Of a DNA stretch of 64,000 nt, positions 33,498 through 45,402 are shown one piece after another. The number at the start of each line of letters is the position of its first letter. The stretch's first letter is position 1. The position numbers and the translations under genes are program-made. This stretch comes from Acidiphilium sp. C61 (GTDB taxonomy: Bacteria > Pseudomonadota > Alphaproteobacteria > Acetobacterales > Acetobacteraceae), in the NCBI RefSeq assembly GCF_902712915.1, contig NZ_CACTIA010000005.1, forward strand, positions 1,364,001 to 1,428,000, read 5' to 3'. The notes under the pieces are model-generated. The model saw nothing but the letters and a program-made list of their open reading frames with translations, had not been told where the DNA came from and ran no database searches.

Positions 33498-34247
33498 TCA
33501 GGCGGACAGCGTCTGCATCACCTCGTCGGGAATTTCGAAATTGGCGTAGACGTTCTGCACGTCATCGCTCTCCTCGAGCGCGTCGATCAGCTTCATCACG
33601 CTGCGGGCCGCATCCTCGTCGAGCGGCGTGGTGGTGGTCGGCCGCCAGTCGAGCTTCGCGGCTTCGGGCTCGCCGAATTTCTGCTCCACCGCATCGCGCA
33701 CGGCGAAGAAACTTTCCACCGCGCAGATGATTTCGTGGGCCTCATCGGTGCTCTGCACGTCGTCCGCCCCGGCCTCGATCGCGGCCTCGAGCATGTCGTC
33801 CGCGCTCGCCGCGGCGGCGGGATAGCGGATCAGGCCGATGCGGTCGAACATGAAGGCGACGGAATTGGTCTCGCCCAGCGCGCCGCCATGTTTCGAGAAG
33901 GCTGCCCGCACGTCGGAGGCCGTGCGGTTGCGGTTGTCGGTCAGCGCCTCGACGATGATCGCGATGCCGGACGGGCCATAGCCCTCGTAGCGCACCTCGG
34001 CATAATCGTCGCCGCCAGTGCCGCCGGCCGCCTTCTTGATCGCCCGCTCGATCGTGTCGCGCGGCATGTTCGCCTGACGGGCGGCGGCACACGCCGCGCG
34101 CAGCCGCGGATTCGCTGCGGGGTCGGGCAGGCCGGTTCTGGCCGATACCGTGATCTCGCGGATCAGCTTGGCGAACTGCCGGGCGCGCCGCGCATCCTGC
34201 GCGCCCTTGCGGTGCATGATGTTCTTGAATTGCGAATGTCCGGCCAT
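33498..34247 (-). CDS. YebC/PmpR family translation or transcription factor
   Basis: Conserved protein usually next to ruvC; 249 residues. Family hallmarks: [19 protein letters not shown], then [20 protein letters not shown] and [19 protein letters not shown]. Members have been described as transcription regulators (PmpR) and more recently as ribosome-associated factors relieving stalls at polyproline. TolA's proline runs in the same gene set make the second role worth noting, as inference only. The ATG at 34247 matches the family start. Confidence 0.94.
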   Translation of the reverse strand: MAGHSQFKNIMHRKGAQDARRARQFAKLIREITVSARTGLPDPAANPRLRAACAAARQANMPRDTIERAIKKAAGGTGGDDYAEVRYEGYGPSGIAIIVEALTDNRNRTASDVRAAFSKHGGALGETNSVAFMFDRIGLIRYPAAAASADDMLEAAIEAGADDVQSTDEAHEIICAVESFFAVRDAVEQKFGEPEAAKLDWRPTTTTPLDEDAARSVMKLIDALEESDDVQNVYANFEIPDEVMQTLSA

Positions 34248-34385
34248 CAGAAAATCCATGATTCAGCGTCGAAGCGCGCGGGGGCGCGCTCCGGGAGTTT
34301 CGGTCGTGGCCGGCGATATCATGTCCGGCCCGAATTTGATATGCCCCCGGAGCGGCCGGATGGTGCGGCCACGATCGGGGGATGG

Positions 34386-35591
34386 ATGGAGAGAGCTTCG
34401 CTGGGGCTGGCGCATCGCGCATGGCGGTTGTTGCCGGCCGAGACGCGGCGCCGCGCCATGACGCGGGTGGCGGGCCTCATCGCCGGCCGGCCCGACCGCG
34501 TGCCGCCGGCAGCGAGCGAGGGGATCGTGGTGGCCGGGGATCTCGACGGGGCAAACGGCCTCGCCGAGACCAGCCGGATCATGGATACGGTGTTCCGCCA
34601 GATCGGCGTGGGGCGCGGCACGCTCCAGCTCGGCCTGCCCAGCGTCACGCCGGCGCCGGGCGCGCTGCCGCCCGCAGGGGCGGCGATGCTCGCGGTGGTG
34701 AACGCGCCGATCCTGCCCGTCGGCCTCGCCCGCTGGCCGCGCGCGCTGATGCAGGGGCGCAGGGTGATCGGCCTGTTCGTGTGGGAACTGCCGGCGGTGC
34801 CGGCCGCCTGGCATGTGGGGGCGAAATTCGTCCACGAGATCTGGGCGCCGTCCGCCTTCTGCGCCGAGGCGTTCGAGCCCCTGGCGCCGGGGCGCGTGCG
34901 CGTCGTGCCCTACCCGCTCGCCGCCCTGCCACCGCCGCGCATCGAAGGCGGACGGGGCGATTTCGGCCTGCCCGAAGGCGCGCTGGTGGTGCTCGTCGTG
35001 TTCAATCTCGCCTCCAGCCGCGTGCGCAAGAACCCCGAGGGCGCCATCCGCGCCTTCCGCGCCGCCTTCGGCGACCGCCGCGACCGGGTGCTGGTGCTCA
35101 AACTGTCCGGCACCTCGCTGTATCCCGGGGATCTCGCGGAAATCCGGGCGATGGTCGCGGATGCGCCGAATATCCGGGTGATCGACGAGACCATACCCGA
35201 GCCCGCCCTGCGCGGGCTGATCGCGGCGAGCGACATCGTGATGTCGCTGCATCGCGCCGAGGGATTCGGGCTCATCCCGGCCACGGCGATGCTGCTCGGC
35301 CGCCCGGTGGTGACGACCGGCTGGTCCGGTAACATGAGTTTCATGGACGCTGAGAGCGCTGCCCTCGTGAAATACGATCTGGTGCCGGTGAACGACCCGC
35401 GCGGCACCTACCGGCTGCAGGGCAGCCGCTGGGCCGAGCCGGATTTCGGGCATGCGGCCGTATTGCTGCGGCAGCTCGCCGACGATCCCTCCGCTCGGGC
35501 GGCACTCGCCGCGCGCGGGCGGGAGATGGCGACGCGCGCGCTCGGCGATGCGCCGGTGCGCGATGCGCTCGCCGCATCCGGCATCCGATGA
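34386..35591 (+). CDS. glycosyltransferase (GT-B fold, group 1-like)
   Basis: Probable cytoplasmic glycosyltransferase, 401 residues. The C-terminal donor domain carries LVVFNLASSRVRKNPEGAI, then ASDIVMSLHRAEGFGLIPA and GRPVVTTGWSGNMSFM. In the E-x7-E motif the second Glu appears replaced by Thr (EGFGLIPAT). I used the ATG at 34386; one at 34341 adds 15 residues. It overlaps the next glycosyltransferase gene by ATGA (35588-35591), so the two probably act on the same glycan, perhaps LPS or exopolysaccharide; the acceptor is unknown. Confidence 0.83.
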   Translation: MERASLGLAHRAWRLLPAETRRRAMTRVAGLIAGRPDRVPPAASEGIVVAGDLDGANGLAETSRIMDTVFRQIGVGRGTLQLGLPSVTPAPGALPPAGAAMLAVVNAPILPVGLARWPRALMQGRRVIGLFVWELPAVPAAWHVGAKFVHEIWAPSAFCAEAFEPLAPGRVRVVPYPLAALPPPRIEGGRGDFGLPEGALVVLVVFNLASSRVRKNPEGAIRAFRAAFGDRRDRVLVLKLSGTSLYPGDLAEIRAMVADAPNIRVIDETIPEPALRGLIAASDIVMSLHRAEGFGLIPATAMLLGRPVVTTGWSGNMSFMDAESAALVKYDLVPVNDPRGTYRLQGSRWAEPDFGHAAVLLRQLADDPSARAALAARGREMATRALGDAPVRDALAASGIR

Positions 35592-36676
35592 GGATTCTCA
35601 CCTGGCAATGGGGGCGGCGCGGCGCCGGGCCACGCTTCGCCGCGCTGCTCCACGCGGCGCTTGGCCGCCTGCCGGCAACCGAATCCGTGCTGTCGCTCTC
35701 GGCGGAGGCGGAAATCCTCGGCGAGGCAGACGCGCCGGACTGCGCCTGGCGGTATCCGACCTATTCGAGCGCCGGCGGCGCGCTGGCGCGGCTGGCGACC
35801 CTGCCCTTCGCCGGGCGCGGCGTTCGCGCCGGGCTCGCGCGGATTGCCCCGGATGCCGCCCTGTGTGCCATGCCCGCGGTGCTCGACCGCCTGATGGTCG
35901 CCAATCTGCGCGTGCCTTACGCGATCATCGTGCATGACGCGGTCTGCCACCCCGGCGAAAGCCTGAGCTTCCGGCTGGTGAACCAGGCGCGGCTGCTCCG
36001 CGGCGCGGGCCTGCTGGTCACGCTCAGCCAGGCAGTGACCGACGAGTTGCACGAATCCGGCGCGGTCCGCCCCGGCCTGCGGGTTCTCACCCTCACGCTT
36101 CCGCCGATGCCGGTAGGCGATGGCGCGATGCCGGCCGCACCCTTCGCACATGGCGGACGGCCGCGGCTGCTGATGTTCGGCCGGCTGCTGCCTTACAAGG
36201 GGCTCGACCTGCTCTGCGAGGCGATGGAACGCCTCGGCCCCGATCCGGGATTCGGGCTGCATGTCGCCGGCAATGGTCCGGATTCAGCCGAGCTGAGCCG
36301 GCTCGCGGCGATGGCGCATGTCACGCTCGACCGGCGCTGGATTCCCGAGGCCGAGCTGTCGCAGCTGATCGGCGATGCGGATGCGCTGGTGCTGCCCTAC
36401 CGGCAGGCGAGCCAGTCCGGCGTGGCCGCGGCGGCCCTCGCCCTGGGACGACAGGTGATCGCCACCGATGTCGGAGGTCTCGCCGAACAGTTGCGGGATG
36501 CGCCGCAGGCGATCCTCTGCCCGCCGGATGCCGACGCGCTGGCGGCGGCGCTGCGGCGCTGGTGCGCGCGCCGGGAGGCGGGGGAGATCGGGACAGCCGC
36601 CGATCCGGTGGCGGCGTGGACGGCGATGGCCGCTCAGCTGCGCGCCGGGCTGGGCGCGATCTCGGGCGCGGCCTGA
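35588..36676 (+). CDS. glycosyltransferase family 4-like (group 1)
   Basis: Second enzyme of a two-gene glycosyltransferase operon, 362 residues. The C-terminal Rossmann domain shows LLMFGRLLPYKGLDLLCEAM, then GLHVAGNGPDSAELS, IGDADALVLPYRQASQSGV and ATDVGGLAEQL, characteristic of GT4 donor-binding. Translation is probably coupled to the upstream gene through ATGA. Its last 43 bases overlap the 3' end of the convergent MFS gene (36634-36676). Sugar and acceptor cannot be deduced. Confidence 0.86.
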   Translation: MRILTWQWGRRGAGPRFAALLHAALGRLPATESVLSLSAEAEILGEADAPDCAWRYPTYSSAGGALARLATLPFAGRGVRAGLARIAPDAALCAMPAVLDRLMVANLRVPYAIIVHDAVCHPGESLSFRLVNQARLLRGAGLLVTLSQAVTDELHESGAVRPGLRVLTLTLPPMPVGDGAMPAAPFAHGGRPRLLMFGRLLPYKGLDLLCEAMERLGPDPGFGLHVAGNGPDSAELSRLAAMAHVTLDRRWIPEAELSQLIGDADALVLPYRQASQSGVAAAALALGRQVIATDVGGLAEQLRDAPQAILCPPDADALAAALRRWCARREAGEIGTAADPVAAWTAMAAQLRAGLGAISGAA

Positions 36677-37851
36677 ACCGGCTTCACCGACCAGACCAGC
36701 AGGGCGGCGCCGGCCAGCATCACCGCCACCATCACGAACGGCGCGCCGGGAAAGCGCCACGGCAGACCGCCGCTGAACGCCTCGAACACGGCAGCGCCGG
36801 TCAGCGGGGCGACGATCGCGGTGAGCCCCTCGATCGAGGATAGCGCGCCGTTCATCCGCCCCTGCTGGTCGGGCGGTGCGCCGCGCGAGAGCATGCTGCG
36901 GATCGCGGGATTGGCGATCGAGCCCAGCGCCATCAGCCCAACCCCGGCGAACAGCCAGGCCGCCGTCGGCGCGAGGCCGAAGATCAGATAGGCGGCGGCG
37001 TTGCAGGCGAAGCCAACGAAGGCGGCGCCGCGCTCGCCGAACCACGTCACCGCCCGGCGGACGAGGCCGAATTGCACGATGGTCGAGGCGAGGCCGATGC
37101 AGGCGAAATAGACGCCGCTCTCGCGCGGCCCCCAGCCGAAGCGCAGCGCGGCATAGAGAACGAACACCGCCTGGATCGCGCCGAGGCCGAACCATCGCAC
37201 GCTCCACGCCGCGGCGAGGCGCCACAGATGCGGGGCGGCGGTGAACAGCCGCATCGCGCCGAGCGGCGTCGCCTCGCGCAGGCGAAACGGCCGCCGCCGC
37301 TCCGGCGGCAATGATTCGGGCAGGACGAAAATGCCATAGATCACGTTCACCCCGACCAGCCCGGCCGAGACCAGGAAGGGTAGCCGCAGGTCGATCGCGC
37401 CGAGAAAGCCGCCGATCATCGGGCCGGTGGTGAAGCCGAGGCCAAAGGCGGCGCCGATCAGGCCGAAGCGCTGGGCGCGGCGCTCCGGCGGCGTGATGTC
37501 GGCGATATAGGCGCTGGCAGCAGAGACATTGCCGGCCGTCGCACCGGCGACCAGCCGGCCGACGAAGAGCCAGAGCAGGTTGGGCGCGAAGGCGAGGAGG
37601 AGATAATTCGCCGCACTGCCGGCGAGGGAGACGAGGATGAGGCGGCGGCGGCCGAACCGGTCGCTGAGCTGGCCGAGCACCGGGGCGGCGAAGAACTGCG
37701 TCGCCGCGAAGGTCATGCTCAGCACGCCGACCCAGAGGGCCGCCTGCGAGGTCGGCGTGGCCGAGAGATGTTCCACGAGATCGGGGAGGATCGGCGCGAC
37801 GAGGCCGAAGCCGATCGAATCGATGACGAGAACGGCGAAAATGAACCCCAA
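36634..37851 (-). CDS. MFS multidrug efflux transporter, TetA-like (DHA1)
   Basis: Twelve-helix drug:proton antiporter, 405 residues. It opens with GFIFAVLVIDSIGFGLVAPI and carries the MFS loop motif GQLSDRFGRRRLILVSLAG and motif C-like GFTTGPMIGG, closest in style to tetracycline/TetA-type pumps. No ATG fits; the likely start is a TTG at 37851 with GGAGG about 10 bases upstream. No TetR-type repressor is beside it. Its gene overlaps the end of the convergent glycosyltransferase. The real substrate is unknown. Confidence 0.84.
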   Translation of the reverse strand: MGFIFAVLVIDSIGFGLVAPILPDLVEHLSATPTSQAALWVGVLSMTFAATQFFAAPVLGQLSDRFGRRRLILVSLAGSAANYLLLAFAPNLLWLFVGRLVAGATAGNVSAASAYIADITPPERRAQRFGLIGAAFGLGFTTGPMIGGFLGAIDLRLPFLVSAGLVGVNVIYGIFVLPESLPPERRRPFRLREATPLGAMRLFTAAPHLWRLAAAWSVRWFGLGAIQAVFVLYAALRFGWGPRESGVYFACIGLASTIVQFGLVRRAVTWFGERGAAFVGFACNAAAYLIFGLAPTAAWLFAGVGLMALGSIANPAIRSMLSRGAPPDQQGRMNGALSSIEGLTAIVAPLTGAAVFEAFSGGLPWRFPGAPFVMVAVMLAGAALLVWSVKPVQAAPEIAPSPARS

Positions 37852-37930
37852 TCTCAGCCCGCCTCCGCCCTGCGCGCGGCACCGCGCCTCATGCGGGACG
37901 AGCCTGCATGGCGCGCGGCCGATCCCGCGT

Positions 37931-40436
<2,506 letters not shown>

Positions 40437-40505
40437 TCAGGATTTCACCCTTTTTCTTAGCAGAAGCGGCGCGGATTGCCTAATCGTGCCGGGGGTGCGG
40501 CGGGA

Positions 40506-40908
40506 AAATGCCAGACGGTCTGTAAGCCGGGTTCTGTCCACATCCTTACGGACGCTGGACGGCCATTCATCTGGGACGCGCATCGCTGCGCGCCTCGCGC
40601 GACCAACCCGGGCGACAAGGCGGAATCCCTTCGCGGCCATGATCGCTCACGCCGCCGGCCGCCCCTATTCGGTCTTGCTCCCGGTGGGGTTTTCCCTGCC
40701 GCTCCCGTTGCCGGGAACGCGGTGCGCTCTTACCGCACCTTTTCAACCTTGCCGGCAGGCCGAGGCGTGCTGGCGGTATGTTTTCTGTGGCACTTTCCCT
40801 GGGGTCGCCCCCGCCGGCCGTTAGCCGGCACCGTCATTCCATGGAGCCCGGACTTTCCTCCGCACCGCAAGCGGCACGGCGGCCGTCCAACCGTCTGGCC
40901 CGAGCTTC
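40506..40908 (-). ncRNA. rnpB: RNase P RNA component (class A)
   Basis: Catalytic RNA that matures tRNA 5' ends. On the minus strand the 5' part carries GAGGAAAGTCCGGGCTCCAT, the universal CR-I/P4-proximal signature. The middle includes AGGGAAAGTGCCACAGAAA, AAGGTTGAAAAGGTGCGGTA and GAATAGGGGC, and the 3' part ACAGAACCCGGCTTACAGAC. GCCAGACGGT near the 5' end pairs with ACCGTCTGGC near the 3' end. Length about 400 nt. Ends are estimated from pairing; it lies between the amidase gene and gyrB on the same strand. Confidence 0.96.
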
Positions 40909-40930
40909 TTGGGCGATCGGCAGGGTTTGG

Positions 40931-41599
40931 TCAATGGCGGGACGAGGCCTCGAACAGGGCGCGGATCGCCGCCGCCCGGCCGCGTGTCTGGGCATCCGCG
41001 ACGCCATCGACCCGCGCGGGGCGGAACCGCCGCTGGAACGCCGCCACGACGATCGCCGCCGGCAAGGACGTGTCGTAGCCGATCGCGGCGAGTTCGGCGA
41101 GGATATCGGCGCCATCGGCGGTGGCGTCGGACCACAGGCCGATCCCGGCGGCGGCGAGGTGCGGCCAGGGAAACAGCTCGCCCGGGTCCTGCTTGCGGTC
41201 CGGCGCGATGTCGGAATGGCCGACCACGTTGCGAGGCGGCACCTCGTGCCGGGCGATGATGTCCCGGCAGAGCCCGATCAGGCGATCGATCTGCCGCGGC
41301 GGGAACGGGACATAGCCCCATTCATGGCCGGGATTGACGATTTCGATGCCGATCGAGCGGTCGTTGAGGGCGGATGCGCCGCGCCAGAAGCTGATCCCGG
41401 CGTGCCAGGCGCGCCGGGGTTCCGGCACCAGCGCGTGGATCGTGCCATCTTCCTCGATGAGGTAATGCGACGACACTTTTGCCGCAGGATCGCACAGCCG
41501 TTCCAGCGCCGCCCGGCCTGACCGCATCCCGGTATAGTGCAGCACCAGATGATCGACCGGGCCGCCGTCGGGCCGGGCGTCGTGGTTTGGCGAGATCAC
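40931..41599 (-). CDS. ampD: N-acetylmuramoyl-L-alanine amidase, AmpD/AmiD type
   Basis: Zinc amidase that removes the peptide from (anhydro)muropeptides during cell-wall recycling; 222 residues. The fold shows LVLHYTG (first zinc His), HYLIEEDGTIHALV, IGIEIVNPGHEWG and VGHSDIAPDRKQDPG with the remaining zinc ligands. No signal peptide is present, favouring a cytoplasmic AmpD role, while the C-terminal peptidoglycan-binding-like tail is more AmiD-like. The start is a GTG at 41599 overlapping the djlA-like stop (GTGA, 41596-41599), so the two are coupled. Confidence 0.9.
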   Translation of the reverse strand: MISPNHDARPDGGPVDHLVLHYTGMRSGRAALERLCDPAAKVSSHYLIEEDGTIHALVPEPRRAWHAGISFWRGASALNDRSIGIEIVNPGHEWGYVPFPPRQIDRLIGLCRDIIARHEVPPRNVVGHSDIAPDRKQDPGELFPWPHLAAAGIGLWSDATADGADILAELAAIGYDTSLPAAIVVAAFQRRFRPARVDGVADAQTRGRAAAIRALFEASSRH

Positions 41600-42366
41600 G
41601 CGCCGCGCTCGCGCTTGATCGCATCCCAGGCGGCGTTGATCCGTGCGACACGCTCGGTCGCGCGGGCGATGAACTCCGCCGGCACGCCGCGGGCGGCCAG
41701 CTGGTCGGGGTGGTTCTCGCGCATCAGCGCCTTCCAGTGCGCGCGGATGGCCGGCGTGGAGGCGGTGCGGGCGATGCCGAGAACCTGGTAGGGGTCTTCC
41801 GCGGTATCGCCGCCGGAGGGGTTCGAGGCCCGCCCGCGCGCGGCCTCGCCCAGGCCGAACAGCGCGCCGATGCGCGCGAGCATGTCCGCCTCGCGCGGGT
41901 TCACGGGCCCATCCGCCCGGGCGATGGCAAACAGGGCGCCGAGCACCTGTTCCAGCGCCAGGCGATTGTCGGCGAAGCTCTCGCCCAGCTGCCGCGCATA
42001 GGGCTCGAAGCCGGCGGCGTCCTCGCGGGCCTGGTCGAACAGATGCCCGATCGTCGGGATCGCCGCCTCGTCGATCCGGAACTGCCGCTTGAAGGCGTCG
42101 ATCTCGGCGCGCACCACCGGACCGTCGCATTTGGCAAGCTTTGCCGCGAGAACGGTGACGCCGATCGCGAAAACCTGCTCGCGCCGGCCGAGCAGGGCGG
42201 CGAACCGGGCGGAGTCGAGCGGCAGCGCGCGGCCGAGCCGGGCGCCGAACGAGCCGAGATCGCCGGTATCGGCCGCATGGCCGAGCGCCGCCCCGGCAAC
42301 TGCGCCGAGCGGCCCGCCGACGGCGAAACCGGCCACCCCGCCGATGATCTTGCCCCACACGTTCAT
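41596..42366 (-). CDS. djlA: DjlA-like protein with TerB-type and C-terminal J domain
   Basis: Probable membrane-associated DnaJ co-chaperone, 256 residues. A glycine-rich N-terminal segment (IIGGVAGFAVGGPLGAVAGA) resembles the DjlA membrane dimerisation helix. Residues about 60-175 are a TerB-like helical domain (KLAKCDGPVVRAEIDAFKRQ, then FAIARADGPVNPREADML). The J domain at about 190-256 keeps the DnaK-activating HPD (MRENHPDQL). It is followed by the amidase through a 4-base overlap. It may recruit DnaK to envelope stress, as in the E. coli family. Confidence 0.88.
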   Translation of the reverse strand: MNVWGKIIGGVAGFAVGGPLGAVAGAALGHAADTGDLGSFGARLGRALPLDSARFAALLGRREQVFAIGVTVLAAKLAKCDGPVVRAEIDAFKRQFRIDEAAIPTIGHLFDQAREDAAGFEPYARQLGESFADNRLALEQVLGALFAIARADGPVNPREADMLARIGALFGLGEAARGRASNPSGGDTAEDPYQVLGIARTASTPAIRAHWKALMRENHPDQLAARGVPAEFIARATERVARINAAWDAIKRERGA

Positions 42367-42423
42367 GCCCCCAGTATCGGCCCGCCCGGGTGAGGGGTCA
42401 AAGGGGGGCTGTATGAAAGATGT

Positions 42424-43119
42424 TCAGTAGCGCCGCAGCAGGGCGACGAGCCGCCCCTGCACCTTGACCCGCTCGGCGGGAAAGATGCGGATTTCATAGC
42501 GCGGGTTGGCGGGCTCCAGCGCCGTCGAGTTGCCGCGCCGGCGCAGCCGCTTGAGGGTCACTTCCGTCTCGTCGATCATGGCGACGACGATTTCGCCGGT
42601 TTCGGCGGTTTCGCCGCGACGGATGATGGCGAGGTCGCCATCGAGGATCCCGGCCTCGATCATCGAATCACCGGTGACCTCGAGCGCGTAATGCTCTCCG
42701 GGCCCGACGAGGGAGGCGGGAATCTCGATCTCGCTCTGGTTCTCGCGCAGCGCCTCGATCGGCTGGCCCGCCGCGATCCGCCCATAGAGCGGGAGGGTGA
42801 TGGCCGCCGCCGGATCGGCCGCGCGGGCCCCCTGGAGGCGGGCGGCGAAATTGCCCTGGATCACGTTGGGGGCGAAACTTGTCTCCCGCCGGTCCGCCAC
42901 CACGTCGGACGGCAGGCGCAGCACTTCCAGCGCCCGCGCCCGGTGCTTGTGCCGCCGCAGGAAGCCGCGCTCTTCAAGCGCGCCGATCAGCCGGTGGATT
43001 CCGGATTTCGACTTGAGATCGAGCGCATCCTTCATCTCCTCGAAACTCGGGGAGCAGCCCGTCCGGCGCAGGTGCTGATCGATGAAGACCAGCAGTTCGT
43101 GTTGCTTGCGGGTGAGCAT
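42424..43119 (-). CDS. lexA: LexA repressor
   Basis: SOS repressor, 231 residues. The winged HTH starts [17 protein letters not shown], with [20 protein letters not shown]. The self-cleavage region includes the Ala-Gly bond in [11 protein letters not shown], the catalytic Ser in [11 protein letters not shown] (near residue 150) and the Lys in EVTLKRL (near residue 189). The ATG at 43119 matches the family start; a start at 43191 would include a Pro/Arg-rich unconserved stretch. A possible SOS box lies upstream at 43186-43200. Confidence 0.96.
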   Translation of the reverse strand: MLTRKQHELLVFIDQHLRRTGCSPSFEEMKDALDLKSKSGIHRLIGALEERGFLRRHKHRARALEVLRLPSDVVADRRETSFAPNVIQGNFAARLQGARAADPAAAITLPLYGRIAAGQPIEALRENQSEIEIPASLVGPGEHYALEVTGDSMIEAGILDGDLAIIRRGETAETGEIVVAMIDETEVTLKRLRRRGNSTALEPANPRYEIRIFPAERVKVQGRLVALLRRY

Positions 43120-43185
43120 CGACAAACTCCGGCGTTTGCTTCCCGGGCGCGGCTGAAGGGCCGGGAACGCGATAACGCAACGAGG

Positions 43186-43200
43186 GAACAAAGCGCTAAC
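43186..43200. promoter_or_regulatory. candidate LexA (SOS) box upstream of lexA
   Basis: GAAC-N7-TAAC, that is GTTA-N7-GTTC on the minus strand, 67 bases before the lexA start. It is one base off the alphaproteobacterial GTTC-N7-GTTC consensus. Self-regulation of lexA makes the position plausible. Confidence 0.45.
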
Positions 43201-43267
43201 ATCGTTCTACCGGCCGCCTCCGCGCCGCGTCAAGCCCTTCCGGCGAAGGCCCCGACGCAGCGTCCGG

Positions 43268-44350
43268 TCAGACGATCGCGCGCTGATATTGCGGCACGAG
43301 TTCGGGCTGCAGGCCGAAATGCCGGGCCACGCTCAGCGGCCAGGCCGGGTCGGCCAGCACGGCGCGAGCGACGAAGACGAGGTCTGCGCGTTCGTTGGCG
43401 ATGATCTCGGCGGCAAGCTCCGGCGCGCGGATCATGCCGACGGCGCCGGTCGCGATCCCGGCCTCGCGCCGGATCCGTTCGGCGAAGGGCACCTGGTAGC
43501 CCGGATGGATCGAGGGGATTTTCTGGTGCGGCGCGATGCCGCCGGTCGAGCTGTCGATCAGGTCGACATCGCCGCGCGCGGCAAGCCAGCGGCAGAGCGT
43601 CACCGCCTGGTCGGCGTCGAACCCGCCCTCGATCCAGTCGGTGCAGGACAGGCGCACGAAGAAGGGCAGGTCGGCCGGCCATTCCGCGCGCATCGCGTCG
43701 ATCGCTTCCATCACGATCCGCGCGCGATTGGCGAGGTCGCCGCCATAGGCGTCGGTGCGGTGGTTGCTGACCGGCGAGAGGAACTGGTGCAGCAGGTAGC
43801 CATGCGCCGCGTGGAGTTCGACGACACGGAACCCGGCGCGGCGGGCGCGCGCCGTGGTCGCAGCGAAATCGCGCAGGATGGCGGCGATCTCGCCGGTGGT
43901 CAGCTCGTGCGGGGTCGGGCGGTCGGCCGCGAAGGGCAGCGGGCTCGGCGCCACCGGCAGCCAGCCCTCGGGGGCATCGGGGGCCACGAACCCATCGGCC
44001 TTCCAGGGCTGGGTCTGGCTCGCCTTGCGGCCGGCATGGGCGATCTGGATCGCCGGCACCGCGCCGCCATACTCGATCAGCGCGACCACGCGCTTCATGA
44101 AGGCTTCCTGCTCGTCGTTCCAGAGCCCGAGGCAATACGGGGTGATCCGCGCCTCCGGCGAGGTATGGGTCGCCTCGGTGAAGACGATGCCGGCACCGCC
44201 CATCGCCTTCGAGCCGAGGGTCTGGATGTGCCAGTCCTGCCCGAGACCGTCGATGGCGCTGTACTGGCACATCGGCGAGACGACGATGCGGTTGCGCGCC
44301 TCGACGCTGCGGAAGGTGACCGGCTGCAGGAGCTTGGGGATACGCGGCAT
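43268..44350 (-). CDS. NADH:flavin oxidoreductase, Old Yellow Enzyme family (YqjM/NamA-like)
   Basis: FMN-dependent ene-reductase that reduces activated C=C bonds or nitro groups; 360 residues. Family marks: RNRIVVSPMCQYSAIDG, IQIAHAGRKAS, VVELHAAHGYLLHQFLSPVS, NHRTDAYGG and the phosphate-binding end VFVARAVLADPAWPL. The Cys in MCQYSA and the His pair (HAAH) fit the YqjM subgroup. The ATG at 44350 was chosen; a longer frame to 44617 lies outside the family. It is divergent from pdxY, with lexA downstream on the same strand. The real substrate is unknown. Confidence 0.92.
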   Translation of the reverse strand: MPRIPKLLQPVTFRSVEARNRIVVSPMCQYSAIDGLGQDWHIQTLGSKAMGGAGIVFTEATHTSPEARITPYCLGLWNDEQEAFMKRVVALIEYGGAVPAIQIAHAGRKASQTQPWKADGFVAPDAPEGWLPVAPSPLPFAADRPTPHELTTGEIAAILRDFAATTARARRAGFRVVELHAAHGYLLHQFLSPVSNHRTDAYGGDLANRARIVMEAIDAMRAEWPADLPFFVRLSCTDWIEGGFDADQAVTLCRWLAARGDVDLIDSSTGGIAPHQKIPSIHPGYQVPFAERIRREAGIATGAVGMIRAPELAAEIIANERADLVFVARAVLADPAWPLSVARHFGLQPELVPQYQRAIV

Positions 44351-44456
44351 GGGGAACCCTTTCGATCGTGAATCTGTCCGGTCAGATGGCCCAGGGGAGG
44401 CGGGCATGCAACCGCCGGCCCTTGCCAGGTGACCCGCGCTGCCGCCAACTCGGCCC

Positions 44457-45284
44457 ATGGCGATTCTCTCGATCCAGTCCCAGGTGCTCAACGGCGCCGT
44501 CGGCAATTCCGGTGCGGCGTTCATCCTGGCACGGCTCGGCCACGAGGTCTGGCCGCTGCCGACCGTCTTGCTGTCGCACCATCCAGGGCATGGCGGCGCG
44601 GAGGGCGGGCCGGTCAAGCCGGCGCGGCTCGCGGCACTGGTCGCCGGGCTTGCCGCCCGCGGGGCCTTTGCCCGGTGCGAGGCGGTCGTCTCCGGCTATC
44701 TCGGCGTCGAGGCCGCCGTCCCTGTCGTGGAGGACGCGGTGGCGCGCGCGCGGGCCGCCCATCCGGGTGCCCTCTATGTCTGCGATCCGGTGATCGGCGA
44801 TCATGGCCGGGCCTATGTGCCGTCGGCGCTGATCGCGGCCATCCGCGACCGGCTGGTGCCGCGCGCCGACATCCTGCTGCCCAATGCGTTCGAGCTTGGC
44901 GTGCTGGCCGGATCGCCGCCCTCGGACCGGCGATCCGCCTTCGCCGCGATGGCCGCGCTCGGCCCGAAAACCGTCATTCTCACCGGGTTCTGCGGCGCGG
45001 ATACGCCGCCGGACATGCTCGACATCCTGGCACTCGACGGCGACGGCCCGCGGCAGATCGCGGTGCCGCAGCTCGCCGGGCGGTTTTCCGGCGCGGGCGA
45101 TGCCTTCGCCGCCCTGTTCCTCGCGCATTACCTGCCGGAGCGCCGGCTCGACAAGGCGCTGGCGGCGGCTTCCGCATCCATGACCGCGCTGCTGCGCGCC
45201 ACCCTGCGCCACGGCGCCGACGAGCTGGCGATCGTTGCCGGCCAGCAGGCGTGGATCGCCGCGGCACAAGACGGGGAATCATGA
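44457..45284 (+). CDS. pdxY: pyridoxal kinase-like PfkB/ribokinase-family protein (PdxY-type)
   Basis: Predicted to phosphorylate pyridoxal in vitamin B6 salvage; 275 residues. It begins MAILSIQSQVLNGAVGNSGA, typical of PdxY/PdxK, where the first strand and substrate loop lie. CDPVIGDHGRAYVPSAL and LLPNAFELGVLAG follow, then the ribokinase GxGD motif in FSGAGDAFAALFLAHYL with the catalytic Asp. It is monocistronic in a divergent arrangement with the Old Yellow Enzyme gene. Confidence 0.9.
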   Translation: MAILSIQSQVLNGAVGNSGAAFILARLGHEVWPLPTVLLSHHPGHGGAEGGPVKPARLAALVAGLAARGAFARCEAVVSGYLGVEAAVPVVEDAVARARAAHPGALYVCDPVIGDHGRAYVPSALIAAIRDRLVPRADILLPNAFELGVLAGSPPSDRRSAFAAMAALGPKTVILTGFCGADTPPDMLDILALDGDGPRQIAVPQLAGRFSGAGDAFAALFLAHYLPERRLDKALAAASASMTALLRATLRHGADELAIVAGQQAWIAAAQDGES

Positions 45285-45310
45285 AAATCGGGCAAGCCCG
45301 AGCAATTCAG

Positions 45311-45338
45311 TTGATATCGGTTAACGCGTTGCCATACT
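45311..45338 (+). promoter_or_regulatory. candidate promoter of the CBS-domain gene
   Basis: TTGATA (45311-45316) and CATACT (45333-45338), 16 bp apart; transcription would begin near 45345, about 58 bases before the ATG at 45403. Confidence 0.45.
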
Positions 45339-45402
45339 CTCGCACCAGCGTGGCCTGATCGCCGTCTCTCCCTGCGGCACGGGCTTTCACGGGAGGATCG
45401 CA

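Noticed and set aside
33480..34385. 5' extension of the glycosyltransferase gene to 33480
   Set aside because: The extra 300 codons are antisense to yebC and lack any glycosyltransferase likeness.
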